Part shown: positions 41,867 through 50,373 of the stretch, in pieces
Numbering within the stretch: position 1 is the stretch's first letter
Layout of the letters: each line of letters starts with the position of its first letter
DNA from: Streptomyces sp. R21
GTDB lineage: Bacteria > Actinomycetota > Actinomycetes > Streptomycetales > Streptomycetaceae
Assembly (NCBI RefSeq): GCF_041051975.1
Contig: NZ_CP163435.1
Span: 1,426,001 to 1,490,000 of the forward strand
Direction: 5' to 3'
DNA length: 64,000 bases
Notes under the pieces: generated by a model
Told to the model about the DNA's origin: nothing
Databases searched by the model: none
Seen by the model: only the letters and a program-made list of their open reading frames with translations
Position numbers and translations under genes: made by a program

Positions 41867-42712
41867 CTACGTGGACCTCCGGCGCGGCACAGTGATGTGG
41901 TAGCCCGAGTCCAGCAGTTGCGGCAGATAGTCGCGCAGCGCCCGGACGCTCTGCGAGCGGTCGCCGCCCGCGTCGTGCGAGAGGACCACCACACCCGGGG
42001 CCGCGCCGCCCTCGACCCGGTCGACGATCGTGCGGGCGCCCGGCGTCGTCCAGTCCAGCGTGTCCACCGTCCAGGCCAGCGGCTCCATGCCAAGCTCGGC
42101 GCCGATCTGGAAGGTCGCCCGGTTCCAGGCGCCGTAGGGCGCACGGAACCAGACGGGCGGCTCCCCGTAGGCGTCGTCGATGACCTCGCTGGTGCGCGCG
42201 ATCTCGGAGTGGATCGCGGAGCGCGTCAGCCGGGTCAGCAGCGGATGGGTCCAGGTGTGGTTGCCGACGATGTGCCCGTCGTCGGACATCTCCCGCAGCA
42301 GATCCTTGTTGTCGACGGCCATCTCCCCGCACACGAAGAACATCGCGCGCACGTCGTACTCGCGCAGGGTGGCCAGGATGTGCGGCGTGTAGCGCGGGTC
42401 GGGGCCGTCGTCGAAGGTCAGCACCATACTGCGGCCGCGCCCGGACATCCGCAGGAACGGCTCGTGACGGACGAGCGTGCGCGCGGGTGTGCTGTGCGGG
42501 GGGCCGTATCCGGCGATCGGCTGGAGGCGGTAGGCGGAGGGCTTCAGGGGGCGGCGCGCCTGTGGGCCCGCGGCCGCGGCGGCGTGACGCACCGGTTTCG
42601 CGGCAGGTTCGGCGGTGAGGACGCGGGCCGTGCCCGCTGCCCCGGCCGCCCCCAGGACGGCGGCACCGGCGATCAACGCCCGGCGCCGCGTGAGCAGCTG
42701 ATCCTTTTTCAT
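41867..42712 (-). CDS. Polysaccharide deacetylase (NodB domain)
   Basis: 281-residue exported carbohydrate esterase 4. A twin-arginine-like signal (TRRRALIAGAAVLGAAGAAG) is followed by a NodB domain with MVLTFDDGPDPRYTP (catalytic Asp and metal Asp), VGNHTWTHPLL (HxxxH metal motif), FRAPYGAWN and LSHDAGGDRS. It would remove N-acetyl groups from peptidoglycan or another amino-sugar polymer at the cell surface. The ATG at 42712 begins MKKDQLL. It is convergent with the sortase; only a weak GC hairpin separates them. Confidence 0.9.
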   Translation of the reverse strand: MKKDQLLTRRRALIAGAAVLGAAGAAGTARVLTAEPAAKPVRHAAAAAGPQARRPLKPSAYRLQPIAGYGPPHSTPARTLVRHEPFLRMSGRGRSMVLTFDDGPDPRYTPHILATLREYDVRAMFFVCGEMAVDNKDLLREMSDDGHIVGNHTWTHPLLTRLTRSAIHSEIARTSEVIDDAYGEPPVWFRAPYGAWNRATFQIGAELGMEPLAWTVDTLDWTTPGARTIVDRVEGGAAPGVVVLSHDAGGDRSQSVRALRDYLPQLLDSGYHITVPRRRST

Positions 42713-42933
42713 GACTCATCAGTCACCTGGTAGAGGGGCGGCGCCCCTCAGCGACACCGGTGCGGACCTACGAAAGCACCCGAAGGAACCAGTTCGGCGA
42801 CCGACGCACCAGCGGCGAGGGCAATGTTTCCGCCACGACGCGCCCGCCGACGGGCGCCCGTCCGGTCGGCCGTGATCGCCCGGCGGGATCCCGTGTGGCT
42901 GCGGGACCTGGGGCTTCGGATAGCCTCGCAGCC

Positions 42934-43398
42934 GTGACGGAACAGCAGCACTCGCATCAGTTCGAGCGGGGCACGGACGGCCCCAAGGTGATCGTCGTCG
43001 GCGTCGACGGCTCCGATTCCTCGCTTCGCGCGGCGGCCTACGCCGGAGGCCTGGCCCGACGTCAGCACGCGCTGCTCGCCGTGGTGTACGTCCAGCCGGT
43101 GATGGCGACGGGAGCGGCCCTCGGGGCGCCGGTCGCCGAGACGACCGACGAGATCGCCGAGGACCTCATCGCGCAGATCCGGGACGCCACCGAGCGCGTC
43201 AAGGGCATATTCGACGTGCGCTGGGAGTTCCACACCTTCCGCGGCGACCCCTACAACGGCCTGGTCAAGGCAGCGGACGAGCTGAAGGCGGACGCGGTCG
43301 TGGTGGGCGCGTCGGAGCAGGCCGGCCACCGGATCGTCGGTTCTGTCGCGGTCCGGCTGGTGAAGGCGGGGCGCTGGCCGGTGACGGTGGTGCCGTAG
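42934..43398 (+). CDS. Universal stress protein A family
   Basis: 154-residue single-domain USP. The fold begins KVIVVGVDGSDSSLRAAAYA, and the C-terminal nucleotide-binding segment is VVVGASEQAGHRIVGSVAVRLVKAG, ending VTVV. The G-2x-G-9x-G(S/T) ATP motif is partly recognisable. The GTG start at 42934 lies only 7 bases after a -10-like TAGCCT (42921-42926), so the transcript is probably leaderless. Upstream in-frame ATGs are rejected as the extension is low complexity. Confidence 0.87.
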   Translation: MTEQQHSHQFERGTDGPKVIVVGVDGSDSSLRAAAYAGGLARRQHALLAVVYVQPVMATGAALGAPVAETTDEIAEDLIAQIRDATERVKGIFDVRWEFHTFRGDPYNGLVKAADELKADAVVVGASEQAGHRIVGSVAVRLVKAGRWPVTVVP

Positions 43399-43422
43399 CC
43401 CCGGCATGGTTCGCGAAGACGG

Positions 43423-43452
43423 CACCCGACGCGGCAGGTGCCGCGTCGGGTG
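43423..43452. terminator. Bidirectional terminator, 13-bp stem
   Basis: CACCCGACGCGGC (43423-43435) pairs with 43440-43452 around AGGT, between the convergent stress protein and hydrolase genes. Confidence 0.88.
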
Positions 43453-43508
43453 TCGCCTCCCCCCCCTACGTACACGAGGCCGGCCAGGAGGTCGGCGCTC
43501 GCCGGTCG

Positions 43509-44327
43509 TCAGAGCGAACCGAGGAAGTCCGCGAGGATCGCGTTGAACTGCTCGGGCTTCTCCAGGTTGGGGAAGTGCGAGGTGCCCTCGACGATCACGG
43601 AGCGGCCGTTCTGGACGGTGCGGGCGAAGCGTTCCGCGTCGGCGATCAGGTCGGGCGAGTCGAGGGCGCCGTTGACGGTGAGCACCGGGACGTCGATCTT
43701 CGGTACGCGGGGCCAGGTGTCGGTCATGGGGACGTGCCAGTTGTGCTCCCCCGGCGTGTGCTTGGCGATGGTGTGCAGGGCCATCTCGGTCACGCGCTCC
43801 AGGATGGCCGGGTCGACCTCGGCGGTCGTGCGGTGCACGCCCGCGACGGACCTGCGGAACACCTTCAGCCAGCCCTCGATGTCGCCGGCTTGCAGGGTTT
43901 TGGCGGACTCGGCCAGGAATTCCGCGGAGCGCGGGTCCGTGTAGTGGAAGTCGCTGGCCGAGGCCCCGCTGAGGACGATCCCCCGGACCAGCTCCGGGTA
44001 CTCGATCGCGGTGTCGCTCGCGACGGCCCCGCCCATCGACACCCCGACCAGCACCGCGGGACCGGCGTCGAGATGGCGCAGCAGGACGGCGAGGTCATCG
44101 GCCCAGCGGAAGGGCTCGCTCGCGTTGGCGGACCAGCCATGGCCGCGGATGTCGACCGCGACGACGCGGTAACCGGCCTCTTCGAGGGCCGGTATCTGGC
44201 CCTCGAAGAGGCGATGGTCGACGTAACCGGAGTGGAGCAGGACCACGAGGTCGCCCGTACCGGTGTCGCGGTAGGCGAGATCGCCGTCGGTGGACGTGAA
44301 ATAGCTCAGTTCCGAAGCAACCTTCAT
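43509..44327 (-). CDS. Alpha/beta hydrolase
   Basis: 272-residue alpha/beta-fold hydrolase. The oxyanion region is VVLLHSGYVDHRLFE, the nucleophile elbow GVSMGGAVA (Ser), the acid in LTVNGALDSPD and the catalytic His in EGTSHFPNLEKPEQF. It belongs to the 3-oxoadipate enol-lactonase/haloperoxidase-like group, with unknown substrate. The ATG at 44327 starts just beyond the operator repeat. It is divergent from, and probably controlled by, the MarR regulator. Confidence 0.87.
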   Translation of the reverse strand: MKVASELSYFTSTDGDLAYRDTGTGDLVVLLHSGYVDHRLFEGQIPALEEAGYRVVAVDIRGHGWSANASEPFRWADDLAVLLRHLDAGPAVLVGVSMGGAVASDTAIEYPELVRGIVLSGASASDFHYTDPRSAEFLAESAKTLQAGDIEGWLKVFRRSVAGVHRTTAEVDPAILERVTEMALHTIAKHTPGEHNWHVPMTDTWPRVPKIDVPVLTVNGALDSPDLIADAERFARTVQNGRSVIVEGTSHFPNLEKPEQFNAILADFLGSL

Positions 44328-44329
44328 GA

Positions 44330-44375
44330 CAACCAAGGTGTCATCCTCAGGCAATTTTGGCAACCGAGGTGTCAT
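44330..44375. promoter_or_regulatory. Direct-repeat operator between hydrolase and MarR gene
   Basis: CAACCAAGGTGTCAT (44330-44344) and CAACCGAGGTGTCAT (44361-44375) match at 14 of 15 bases with a 31-bp period, about three helical turns. They occupy most of the 57-bp divergent intergenic region, as expected for MarR autoregulation. Confidence 0.75.
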
Positions 44376-44384
44376 GATGACCGG

Positions 44385-44858
44385 GTGAACGACACCGCCG
44401 AACCACTGCCCCCCGACGAACTCGGCGACCGCGTCTCCGAGGTGTTCGACCTGATCGGCGCGCTCTACCGGCGCGGCCTGCGCAAGCTGGAGCAGGGCGA
44501 ACAGGCCGAGGGAGTCTCCGTCGGCGTGCGCTCGGTCCTGGTTCTGCTGCGCAGGTACGGGGCCATGACGGTGCCTCAGATGGGCCGGATCATGGCGCTG
44601 ACCCGGCAGTTCGTGCAGCGCATGGTCAACGACGCGGTGGCCGGGGGCTGGGCGGAGATCACACCCAACCCCGCGCACCAGCGGTCCTCGCTGATCCGGA
44701 TCACCAGCGAGGGCGAGACGGTCATCGACACGATCCTCGCGCGCGAGCACGCTCTGAACCGGCAGGTCGGGGGCGATCTGACCGATGCCGAGCTCCGGGC
44801 GTGCACGCGCGTGCTGAAGGAGATGCTGCGCACCTTCGACCACGTGGACGTGGACTGA
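44385..44858 (+). CDS. MarR-family regulator
   Basis: 157-residue winged-helix repressor: EVFDLIGALYRRGLRKLEQGE (dimer helix), RYGAMTVPQMGRIMALTRQF (recognition helix), VQRMVNDAVAGGWAEITPNP with the wing QRSSLIRITSEGE. The GTG at 44385 is used because the intergenic repeats end only 9 bases before it. It likely represses itself and the divergent hydrolase and responds to a small phenolic or lipophilic ligand; inference from family and layout. Confidence 0.87.
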   Translation: MNDTAEPLPPDELGDRVSEVFDLIGALYRRGLRKLEQGEQAEGVSVGVRSVLVLLRRYGAMTVPQMGRIMALTRQFVQRMVNDAVAGGWAEITPNPAHQRSSLIRITSEGETVIDTILAREHALNRQVGGDLTDAELRACTRVLKEMLRTFDHVDVD

Positions 44859-44901
44859 CCCCGCGTCGCCCCCTTGCCGACCCTGCCACCCTGGCCCCGC
44901 G

Positions 44902-46086
44902 TCACTCCCCCATACGGAGCCCGTCCTTCGCCGCGCCCCGGCCGAGGACGACGTCCCGGATGCGGTCGCGCACGCCGCTCAGGTCGGCGCCCCGCGCGAT
45001 CGCCCGGTTGAGGTTGACCACCCGCCCGGAGTCGAGGTCGAACATCTGCGGGATGAACTCGGCCTTCTTGACCTCCCAGCGGGCGCCAGGGTGCGCGGGC
45101 GGGGCGAAGGTGAAGCGGCCGATGGTGCTCTGGTTGCCGCGCGGGTCCTGGGCACCGTCGTAGTTGAACATCTCGCCGGCGATCTGGTCGCCCATGCCGT
45201 AGATGACCCAGGTGCCGTTGACCTTCTCGTACGCCTGCGGGATGTGGGCGTGGGTGCCGAGGATCAGATCGACGTCGGGCCGGCCGGCGGTGCGGGAGGC
45301 GGTGAGCTCCTTGCCCAGGTTCAGCTGCTGCTCATCGGGATCGTCCTGCCATTCGGTGCCCCAGTGCAGTGATACGACGACCACGTCGGCGCCGGCCTTC
45401 CGGGCGGCCCGGGCGTCCGCGACGATCCGGTCCCGGTCGATCAGGTTGACGGCCCAGGGCTGGCCCTCGGGGAGCGGGAAGCCGTTCGTGTCGTAGGTGT
45501 ACGCGAGGTGCGCGACCTTGGCGCCACCGGCCCGCAGGACGGTCGCACCGCCCGCCTCGGCCGCCGTACGGGCCGATCCGGCGTGCCGTACACCCACGCG
45601 GTCGAGCGCGTCGAGGGTGCGGTGGATGCCGGCGGCGCCGTCGTCGAGGGTGTGGTTGGAGGCGGTGGAGCAGCCGTCGTAACCGGTGGCGGCGAGGGCC
45701 GCTGCGACCTGGGGCGGGGACTTGAAGGTGGGGTAGCCGGTGTAGTCGCCGTGCGCGCCGTAGACCGTCTCCATGTGACAGATCGCCAGATCGGCGCCGG
45801 ACACCACCGGTTTCACGCCGGCCAGCATCGGCCGGAAGTCGTACCCGTCGCCGCCCGCGTCGGTGTTCGCCCGCTCGATGATCGAGGTGTGCGGCAGGAC
45901 GTCACCGGAGGCGACGAGGGTGAAGCCGCGAGCCTCGACGGGGGAGGCGGGGTGGCCGGTGCGCCGGTGCCGGTCGGGTGGGTCCTGGCCCTGGCAGCCC
46001 GTGGTGGCCGCCAGGGCCGTGATGAGGAGGGCCGACAGGGCCGACAGAGTCGTCTTCGTCTGTCGCCGCGTCAAGGTGGTCGTCAT
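44902..46086 (-). CDS. CapA-like (PgsA) metallophosphatase-fold lipoprotein
   Basis: 394 residues. The signal with lipobox ALAATTGC (Cys about 30) gives membrane anchoring. The CapA/PgsA fold shows FTLVASGDVLPHTSI, AICHMETVYGAHGDYTGYPTF, STASNHTLDDGAAGI, VVVSLHWGTEW and ILGTHAHIPQAYE, with the metal-binding His/Asp set conserved. Relatives act in poly-gamma-glutamate or capsule export, but here the protein stands alone without capBC. The ATG at 46086 is preferred; an in-frame ATG at 46131 would add a charged extension before the lipoprotein signal. Substrate unknown. Confidence 0.85.
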   Translation of the reverse strand: MTTTLTRRQTKTTLSALSALLITALAATTGCQGQDPPDRHRRTGHPASPVEARGFTLVASGDVLPHTSIIERANTDAGGDGYDFRPMLAGVKPVVSGADLAICHMETVYGAHGDYTGYPTFKSPPQVAAALAATGYDGCSTASNHTLDDGAAGIHRTLDALDRVGVRHAGSARTAAEAGGATVLRAGGAKVAHLAYTYDTNGFPLPEGQPWAVNLIDRDRIVADARAARKAGADVVVVSLHWGTEWQDDPDEQQLNLGKELTASRTAGRPDVDLILGTHAHIPQAYEKVNGTWVIYGMGDQIAGEMFNYDGAQDPRGNQSTIGRFTFAPPAHPGARWEVKKAEFIPQMFDLDSGRVVNLNRAIARGADLSGVRDRIRDVVLGRGAAKDGLRMGE

Positions 46087-46363
46087 GGTCGCCCCGTCGT
46101 GGTCGCGTTTCTCGTATTTGATTACTTTCATCACTGTTGAACACGAATCCACAGGGACGCGCGGGCGGGAGTCAAGGAGCGACACCGGCGGCTCGCCCGT
46201 CCGGCGCCCGGGGACGGCCCGTCAGGGCGAACGACGAGGCGGAATGTGCGGCACCGGTCCCGGCGGACCGTTCGTCGTACCGTTCATCGACGGGTTCGAC
46301 CGTCCGCCGCACACCCGTGTCCGCGCCCTGTCCCGGCCGATCGCACTGCGGTGGCATACGCCC

Positions 46364-46912
46364 ATGACGGCCGGAACCACCACCATCACGAACGGGACGA
46401 CCGCCGAGCACGAGCTGGCCGCGTTGCAGCGCGAGCACGGCCGGCCGCTCTTCGCGCTGCTCCTACGGCTCTGCGACGGCGACCGGCAGCGTGCCGAGGA
46501 TCTGCTCCAGGAGACGTTCGTACGCGCCTGGCAGCACCCCGAGGCGCTGCGCGCCGATGCCTTCGACTCCGTACGCCCCTGGCTGCTCACCGTCGGACGG
46601 CGGCTCGCGATCGACGCGCGGCGGGCCCGCCAGGCGCGTCCCGCCGAGGTCGGGGACGCGGTATTGGAGAGCGCGCGGGTCTGCGCCGATCACGCCGAGC
46701 GCTCCGCGGCGACGCTCGACGTGCGCGAGGCTGTGAAGACACTCACTCCGGAGCACCGTGAAGTCCTGGTGCAGGTGTATTTCCAGGGGGCGAGTGTGGC
46801 GGAGGCCGCCGCGGCGCTCGGGATTCCGCCCGGTACGGTGAAGTCTCGCGCGTACTACGCGCTGCGCGCCCTGCGCCGGGTTCTTCCGGGATATGCGGCC
46901 GACCTGCGGTGA
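46364..46912 (+). CDS. ECF sigma factor, SigK/SigL-like
   Basis: 182 residues. Region 2 is LFALLLRLCDGDRQRAEDLLQETFVRAW, followed by VRPWLLTVGRRLAIDARRAR. Region 4 is LTPEHREVLVQVYFQGASVAE and LGIPPGTVKSRAYYALRALRR. This matches the ECF group that includes mycobacterial SigL/SigK, normally paired with a zinc anti-sigma factor. Such an anti-sigma gene lies 970 bases downstream beyond one unknown gene. No clear ribosome site precedes the ATG at 46364. Confidence 0.87.
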   Translation: MTAGTTTITNGTTAEHELAALQREHGRPLFALLLRLCDGDRQRAEDLLQETFVRAWQHPEALRADAFDSVRPWLLTVGRRLAIDARRARQARPAEVGDAVLESARVCADHAERSAATLDVREAVKTLTPEHREVLVQVYFQGASVAEAAAALGIPPGTVKSRAYYALRALRRVLPGYAADLR

Positions 46913-47048
46913 AACCGAAGGCTGAGTCAAACCTCCGTAAAGCGCCTGCAGCGGACCATGGTTGAGTAATCCGCTTGTCCTCATCCGTGTTCCGGACTGA
47001 GGGCCCGGGGTCGGGCTGCGCGCACGCACCGGAGGAAGGCAGGAAGGG

Positions 47049-47564
47049 ATGCTTCACAGAGAACACGAGGGCACGGACGGCACCGGCGACGGTGAACTGG
47101 CTGTTCCCATGGCGTGGTTGTACGCCGAGTACATCGCCGACGAGCTGCTGCGGACGGGCGACCTGATGCCGCCCACGTCCTTCGAGTTCCGCGCCGGGCG
47201 CGACGCCCTGGCGCTGACCATCTTCCTTTCCGACAGCGGCGGAGAACTCTCCGGCATCCGCGTGGTCACACAGCTGGAGACCTGGCTGTCGCTGACGGCG
47301 TACGACCAGCCCTGGCAGGACTGGGTCCGCGAGCGCATGGCCCACCTCGCGGCCGAGGCGCTCGAATCCGACGACCCGGCCCCGAACCTGGAGCTGGCGT
47401 CGGCGGCCTGGCGCTGGCTGGAGGAGACCGAGCTGCTCGCCCCGGACCTGGACGCGGTGCCCGGCGGCGGTCCGGTCGTGGGCGAGGACGACGGGCCGAA
47501 GGTGTGGACGCCGGCCTGGCAGCTGGGCCTGCCGCTGGGGCATCTGGCGATCCACCTCTTCTGA
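47049..47564 (+). CDS. Conserved hypothetical protein between sigma and anti-sigma genes
   Basis: 171-residue acidic cytosolic protein with no family that I can name. Segments such as MAWLYAEYIADELLRTGDL, GIRVVTQLETWLSLTAYDQP, WQDWVRERMAHLA and ASAAWRWLEETELLAPDL suggest an alpha/beta fold with many aromatics and no cysteine or catalytic signature. A strong ribosome site (GGAGGAAGGCAGGAAGGG) precedes the ATG at 47049. Its position between an ECF sigma gene and a zinc anti-sigma gene suggests a regulatory link, which is inference only. Confidence 0.7.
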   Translation: MLHREHEGTDGTGDGELAVPMAWLYAEYIADELLRTGDLMPPTSFEFRAGRDALALTIFLSDSGGELSGIRVVTQLETWLSLTAYDQPWQDWVRERMAHLAAEALESDDPAPNLELASAAWRWLEETELLAPDLDAVPGGGPVVGEDDGPKVWTPAWQLGLPLGHLAIHLF

Positions 47565-47584
47565 ATCAAATCCCCCGCCGAGTC

Positions 47585-47690
47585 CGTTCCGGCGTCCTTC
47601 CGGCTTCCCCCCCAGCTCCCTTCTGGCTTGCTGCCGGCTCCCTGCCGGCTTCCCCCTGGCATCCTTCCGGCTTCCTCCCGCCCCGGACGC
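47585..47690. repeat. Degenerate pyrimidine-rich tandem repeat
   Basis: About seven imperfect copies of a 13-16 base unit resembling CCTTCCGGCTTCC follow the unknown gene. The plus strand is almost free of A here. The rest of the 319-base gap up to 47883 is non-coding. Confidence 0.6.
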
Positions 47691-47883
47691 CCGGCCGATG
47701 CCCCGACCCCCCACCTCCGGCGAATTTTCCCGAGCCGGGACCAATCCGCGGGCCTTCCCGCTCCGAATGTCCTTGTCGCGATTCCGAACGGGTCTTGAGT
47801 GATTCGACGGTCTGGTGCGTACCGGTGGGCAACAGCAGCATCACCCCCACCCCGCACCATCGCCACAAGGATTCGGTATCGGT

Positions 47884-48546
47884 ATGAGGTCCCTGGAACG
47901 GCATCGTGACGTCGGCGCCTACGCGCTGGGCGTGCTGGACGAGGCGGAGGCTTTCCGCTTCGAGGACCACCTCATGGAGTGCGCCAGCTGCACGGCGCAC
48001 GTCACCGAGTTCCGGCCCGCCGCCCGGCAGCTCATGCTGTACCGGCGCGCGACGCCGCGCTCCGTGCACCCCTTCGCCGCCCCCGGCCCCCGCTTCCAGG
48101 ACCGGCTGCTCGGCGAGGTGGCCAACCGCCACCGGGCCGGGCGCCGGCGGTGGCTCTACGCGGTGGCCGCCGCCGTGGTCATCGCCGCGGGCGGGCCTGC
48201 GATCGCGATGGTGACCTCGCACGGCTCCTCGCCGGCCCAGGTCGCCGCCACCGAGGCCGCGACCGACTCCGCCACCGGCGTGTGGGCCCAGGTCTCGGCC
48301 GAGGACCGGACCTGGGGCAGCCAGATCGACGTACAGGTCAAGGACGCGGGCGGCCCGCACGCCTGCATCCTCGTCGCCGTCGGCAAGGACGGCTCCGAGC
48401 AGACGGTGACGAGCTGGATGGTGCCCCCGCACGACGGCGACGCCACCCGTACGCAGGGCGGCTCCGCGATGCGCCTGAAGGACATCAGCAAGTTCGAGGT
48501 ACGCACGATGGACGGCAAGCACCTGGTGACGATCAAGGCGTCCTGA
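47884..48546 (+). CDS. Zinc-binding anti-sigma factor, RslA-like
   Basis: 220-residue transmembrane anti-sigma factor. The N-terminal ZAS domain has HRDVGAYALGVLDEAEAFRF and the metal motif HLMECASCTAHV (HxxxCxxC). One helix (WLYAVAAAVVIAAGGPAIAMV, about 98-120) leads to an extracytoplasmic Asgard/RskA-type domain (WAQVSAEDRTWGSQIDVQVK, CILVAVGKDGSEQTV). It probably holds the ECF sigma factor at 46364-46912 at the membrane and releases it on an envelope or redox signal. ATG at 47884 with AAGG about 13 bases upstream. Confidence 0.86.
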   Translation: MRSLERHRDVGAYALGVLDEAEAFRFEDHLMECASCTAHVTEFRPAARQLMLYRRATPRSVHPFAAPGPRFQDRLLGEVANRHRAGRRRWLYAVAAAVVIAAGGPAIAMVTSHGSSPAQVAATEAATDSATGVWAQVSAEDRTWGSQIDVQVKDAGGPHACILVAVGKDGSEQTVTSWMVPPHDGDATRTQGGSAMRLKDISKFEVRTMDGKHLVTIKAS

Positions 48547-48584
48547 TGGTCCTGACGTTCCAGCGCGGTTCCTCGGTGCGGCCG

Positions 48585-49175
48585 TCAGTTCAGTGACGCG
48601 GCGGACGGGACGACGACTCCGTACAGGTCGCCGATCGTCGCCAGTGCGCCGTGGTGCACCTGTTCGGCGGACACCTCGGCAACTGCCGTTCGCAGAGCCC
48701 GCGTTGCGCTGGCGTCGGCGACGACGGTGGGCCGGTTACCGCGCAGGAACGCGCCCTGGGCGGTGAACGCCACACACATGTGCGTCATGAAGCCGGCGAT
48801 CACGACATCCTTGTTCCCGGCGGCGTCCACGAGGTCGGCGAGCTCGGTGTCGAGGAAGGCGTTGGGCAGCGTCTTGACGACGACGGCCTCGCCGCCGACG
48901 GGGGCGACCTTCGGGTGGATCCGGCCGATCTCGGCCCTGATGTCGTACGGGGTGCCCTCGCCGCCGTCGTTGATGACGTGGATGACCTCGGCGCCCGCTT
49001 CCCTGGCCAGGGCGAGCAGCCCGGCACCCGCGTCGAGAGCGCCCTGCCACCCGTCGAGTTCCATCACTCCCTGGGTGTAGGTGTTCTGGTAGTCGATCAG
49101 GATCAGCGTCGCGGACGCGAGGGACGCCGGCGCCGGGTCGAAGCCGTTGAGTTCCCGCAGAGTGGTCGAAGGCAT
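48585..49175 (-). CDS. Isochorismatase-family cysteine hydrolase
   Basis: 196 residues. The catalytic triad is recognisable: Asp in LILIDYQNTY, Lys in VVVKTLPNAF, and Cys in AGFMTHMCVAFTA. Relatives hydrolyse nicotinamide, isochorismate, ureidoacrylate or other amides; the substrate is undefined here. The ATG at 49175 has GAGG 8 bases upstream. It is divergent from the GlxA-type regulator, a common pairing in which the regulator controls the hydrolase. Confidence 0.87.
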   Translation of the reverse strand: MPSTTLRELNGFDPAPASLASATLILIDYQNTYTQGVMELDGWQGALDAGAGLLALAREAGAEVIHVINDGGEGTPYDIRAEIGRIHPKVAPVGGEAVVVKTLPNAFLDTELADLVDAAGNKDVVIAGFMTHMCVAFTAQGAFLRGNRPTVVADASATRALRTAVAEVSAEQVHHGALATIGDLYGVVVPSAASLN

Positions 49176-49353
49176 GGCTGTACCTCGTGGTGGGTGGAGG
49201 GAAGTCGGTCACCGAGCGGCGACACGTCCTACGCTACGAACCCGCTCCGCATGGCGGCAATGTCACGTAACTTGCAGATACCGACACCCGGTGAGAATCC
49301 CCCCGGGCGCGTCATGCACCACCGTTGCCCCTCTCTCCTGGACGGAGTCGCCC

Positions 49354-50352
49354 ATGCCCACGGCCGGCATCAGCCGTCTCTTCGTCGTTCTCCTCTTCGA
49401 CGGTGTCGACCTCCTCGATGTCACCGGCCCGCCCGAGGTGTTCGCGCTGCTCCGGCGCGAGTCGGGCGACGCCACCGGCTGCCAAGTGGCCCTGGCCGCC
49501 GAAACCATGGACCCCGTCACCACCTCGGCCGGGGTGCGCGTCCTCCCGGACATCACCTTCGAGGAGGCCGCCACGAGGAGCATCGACACGCTGATGGTCC
49601 CGGGATCGGTCGCGGTCGACGACCAGCGCTGCGTCCAGGCGCTCGCCGATCCCGGCGTGGTCCGCTGGGTGAAGACGCTCGCCGGCCGGAGTCGGCGCAT
49701 CGCGTCCGTGTGCGTGGGAGCGCATGTCCTCGCCGCCGCCGGGCTGCTCGACGGCAGACGTGCCACCACCCACTGGTCGACGGCGCAGCAACTCGCCGCC
49801 GACCACCCCGCGGTCAAGGTAGACGCGGACCCCATCTTCATCCGCGACGGCCATGTCTGGACCGGCGCCGGCATCACCGCCTGCCTCGATCTGTCGCTCG
49901 CCCTGGTCGCCGAGGACTTCGGCGAGGCCGTGGCGCTGCGCGTCGCCCGGCAGCTGGTGATGTATCTGAAGCGGCCCGGCGGGCAGAGCCAGTTCAGCGT
50001 CCCGCTGGAGCCCGTATCGACCTCCCGGCGCATGGACGAACTACGGCACCACATCACGCAGCACCTCGCCGATCAGCTCACCGTGGCCGATCTCGCCCAG
50101 CAGGCCCACGTGAGCGATCGTCAGCTGACCCGGATCTTCAAGACGGAACTCGGCATGACCCCGGCCGCCTACATCGAGTCGGCCCGGGTCGAAGCGGCCC
50201 GGAACCGGCTCGAATCCACGGACGACACCCTCGAACGCGTGGCGTCCGCCTGCGGGTTCAACACGATCGACACGCTGATCCGCGCGTTCCGCCGCAGGCT
50301 CGACACGACGCCGACGGAGTACCGCAGCCGGTTCCGGCACTTCGGTCACTGA
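49354..50352 (+). CDS. GlxA-type regulator (DJ-1/PfpI + AraC helix-turn-helix)
   Basis: 332 residues. The N-terminal DJ-1/PfpI-like domain (about 1-200) has LFDGVDLLDVTGPPEVFALL and the nucleophile-elbow region RIASVCVGAHVLAAAGLLDG, with Cys in SVCVGA. The C-terminal AraC domain (about 230-332) has two HTH motifs (LTVADLAQQAHVSDRQLTRIF and LERVASACGFNTIDTLIRAF). CGGAG lies 7 bases before the ATG. It is probably an activator or repressor of the divergent isochorismatase-like gene. Confidence 0.88.
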   Translation: MPTAGISRLFVVLLFDGVDLLDVTGPPEVFALLRRESGDATGCQVALAAETMDPVTTSAGVRVLPDITFEEAATRSIDTLMVPGSVAVDDQRCVQALADPGVVRWVKTLAGRSRRIASVCVGAHVLAAAGLLDGRRATTHWSTAQQLAADHPAVKVDADPIFIRDGHVWTGAGITACLDLSLALVAEDFGEAVALRVARQLVMYLKRPGGQSQFSVPLEPVSTSRRMDELRHHITQHLADQLTVADLAQQAHVSDRQLTRIFKTELGMTPAAYIESARVEAARNRLESTDDTLERVASACGFNTIDTLIRAFRRRLDTTPTEYRSRFRHFGH

Positions 50353-50373
50353 GGCCGAGGCGGCCCGGTCGGC

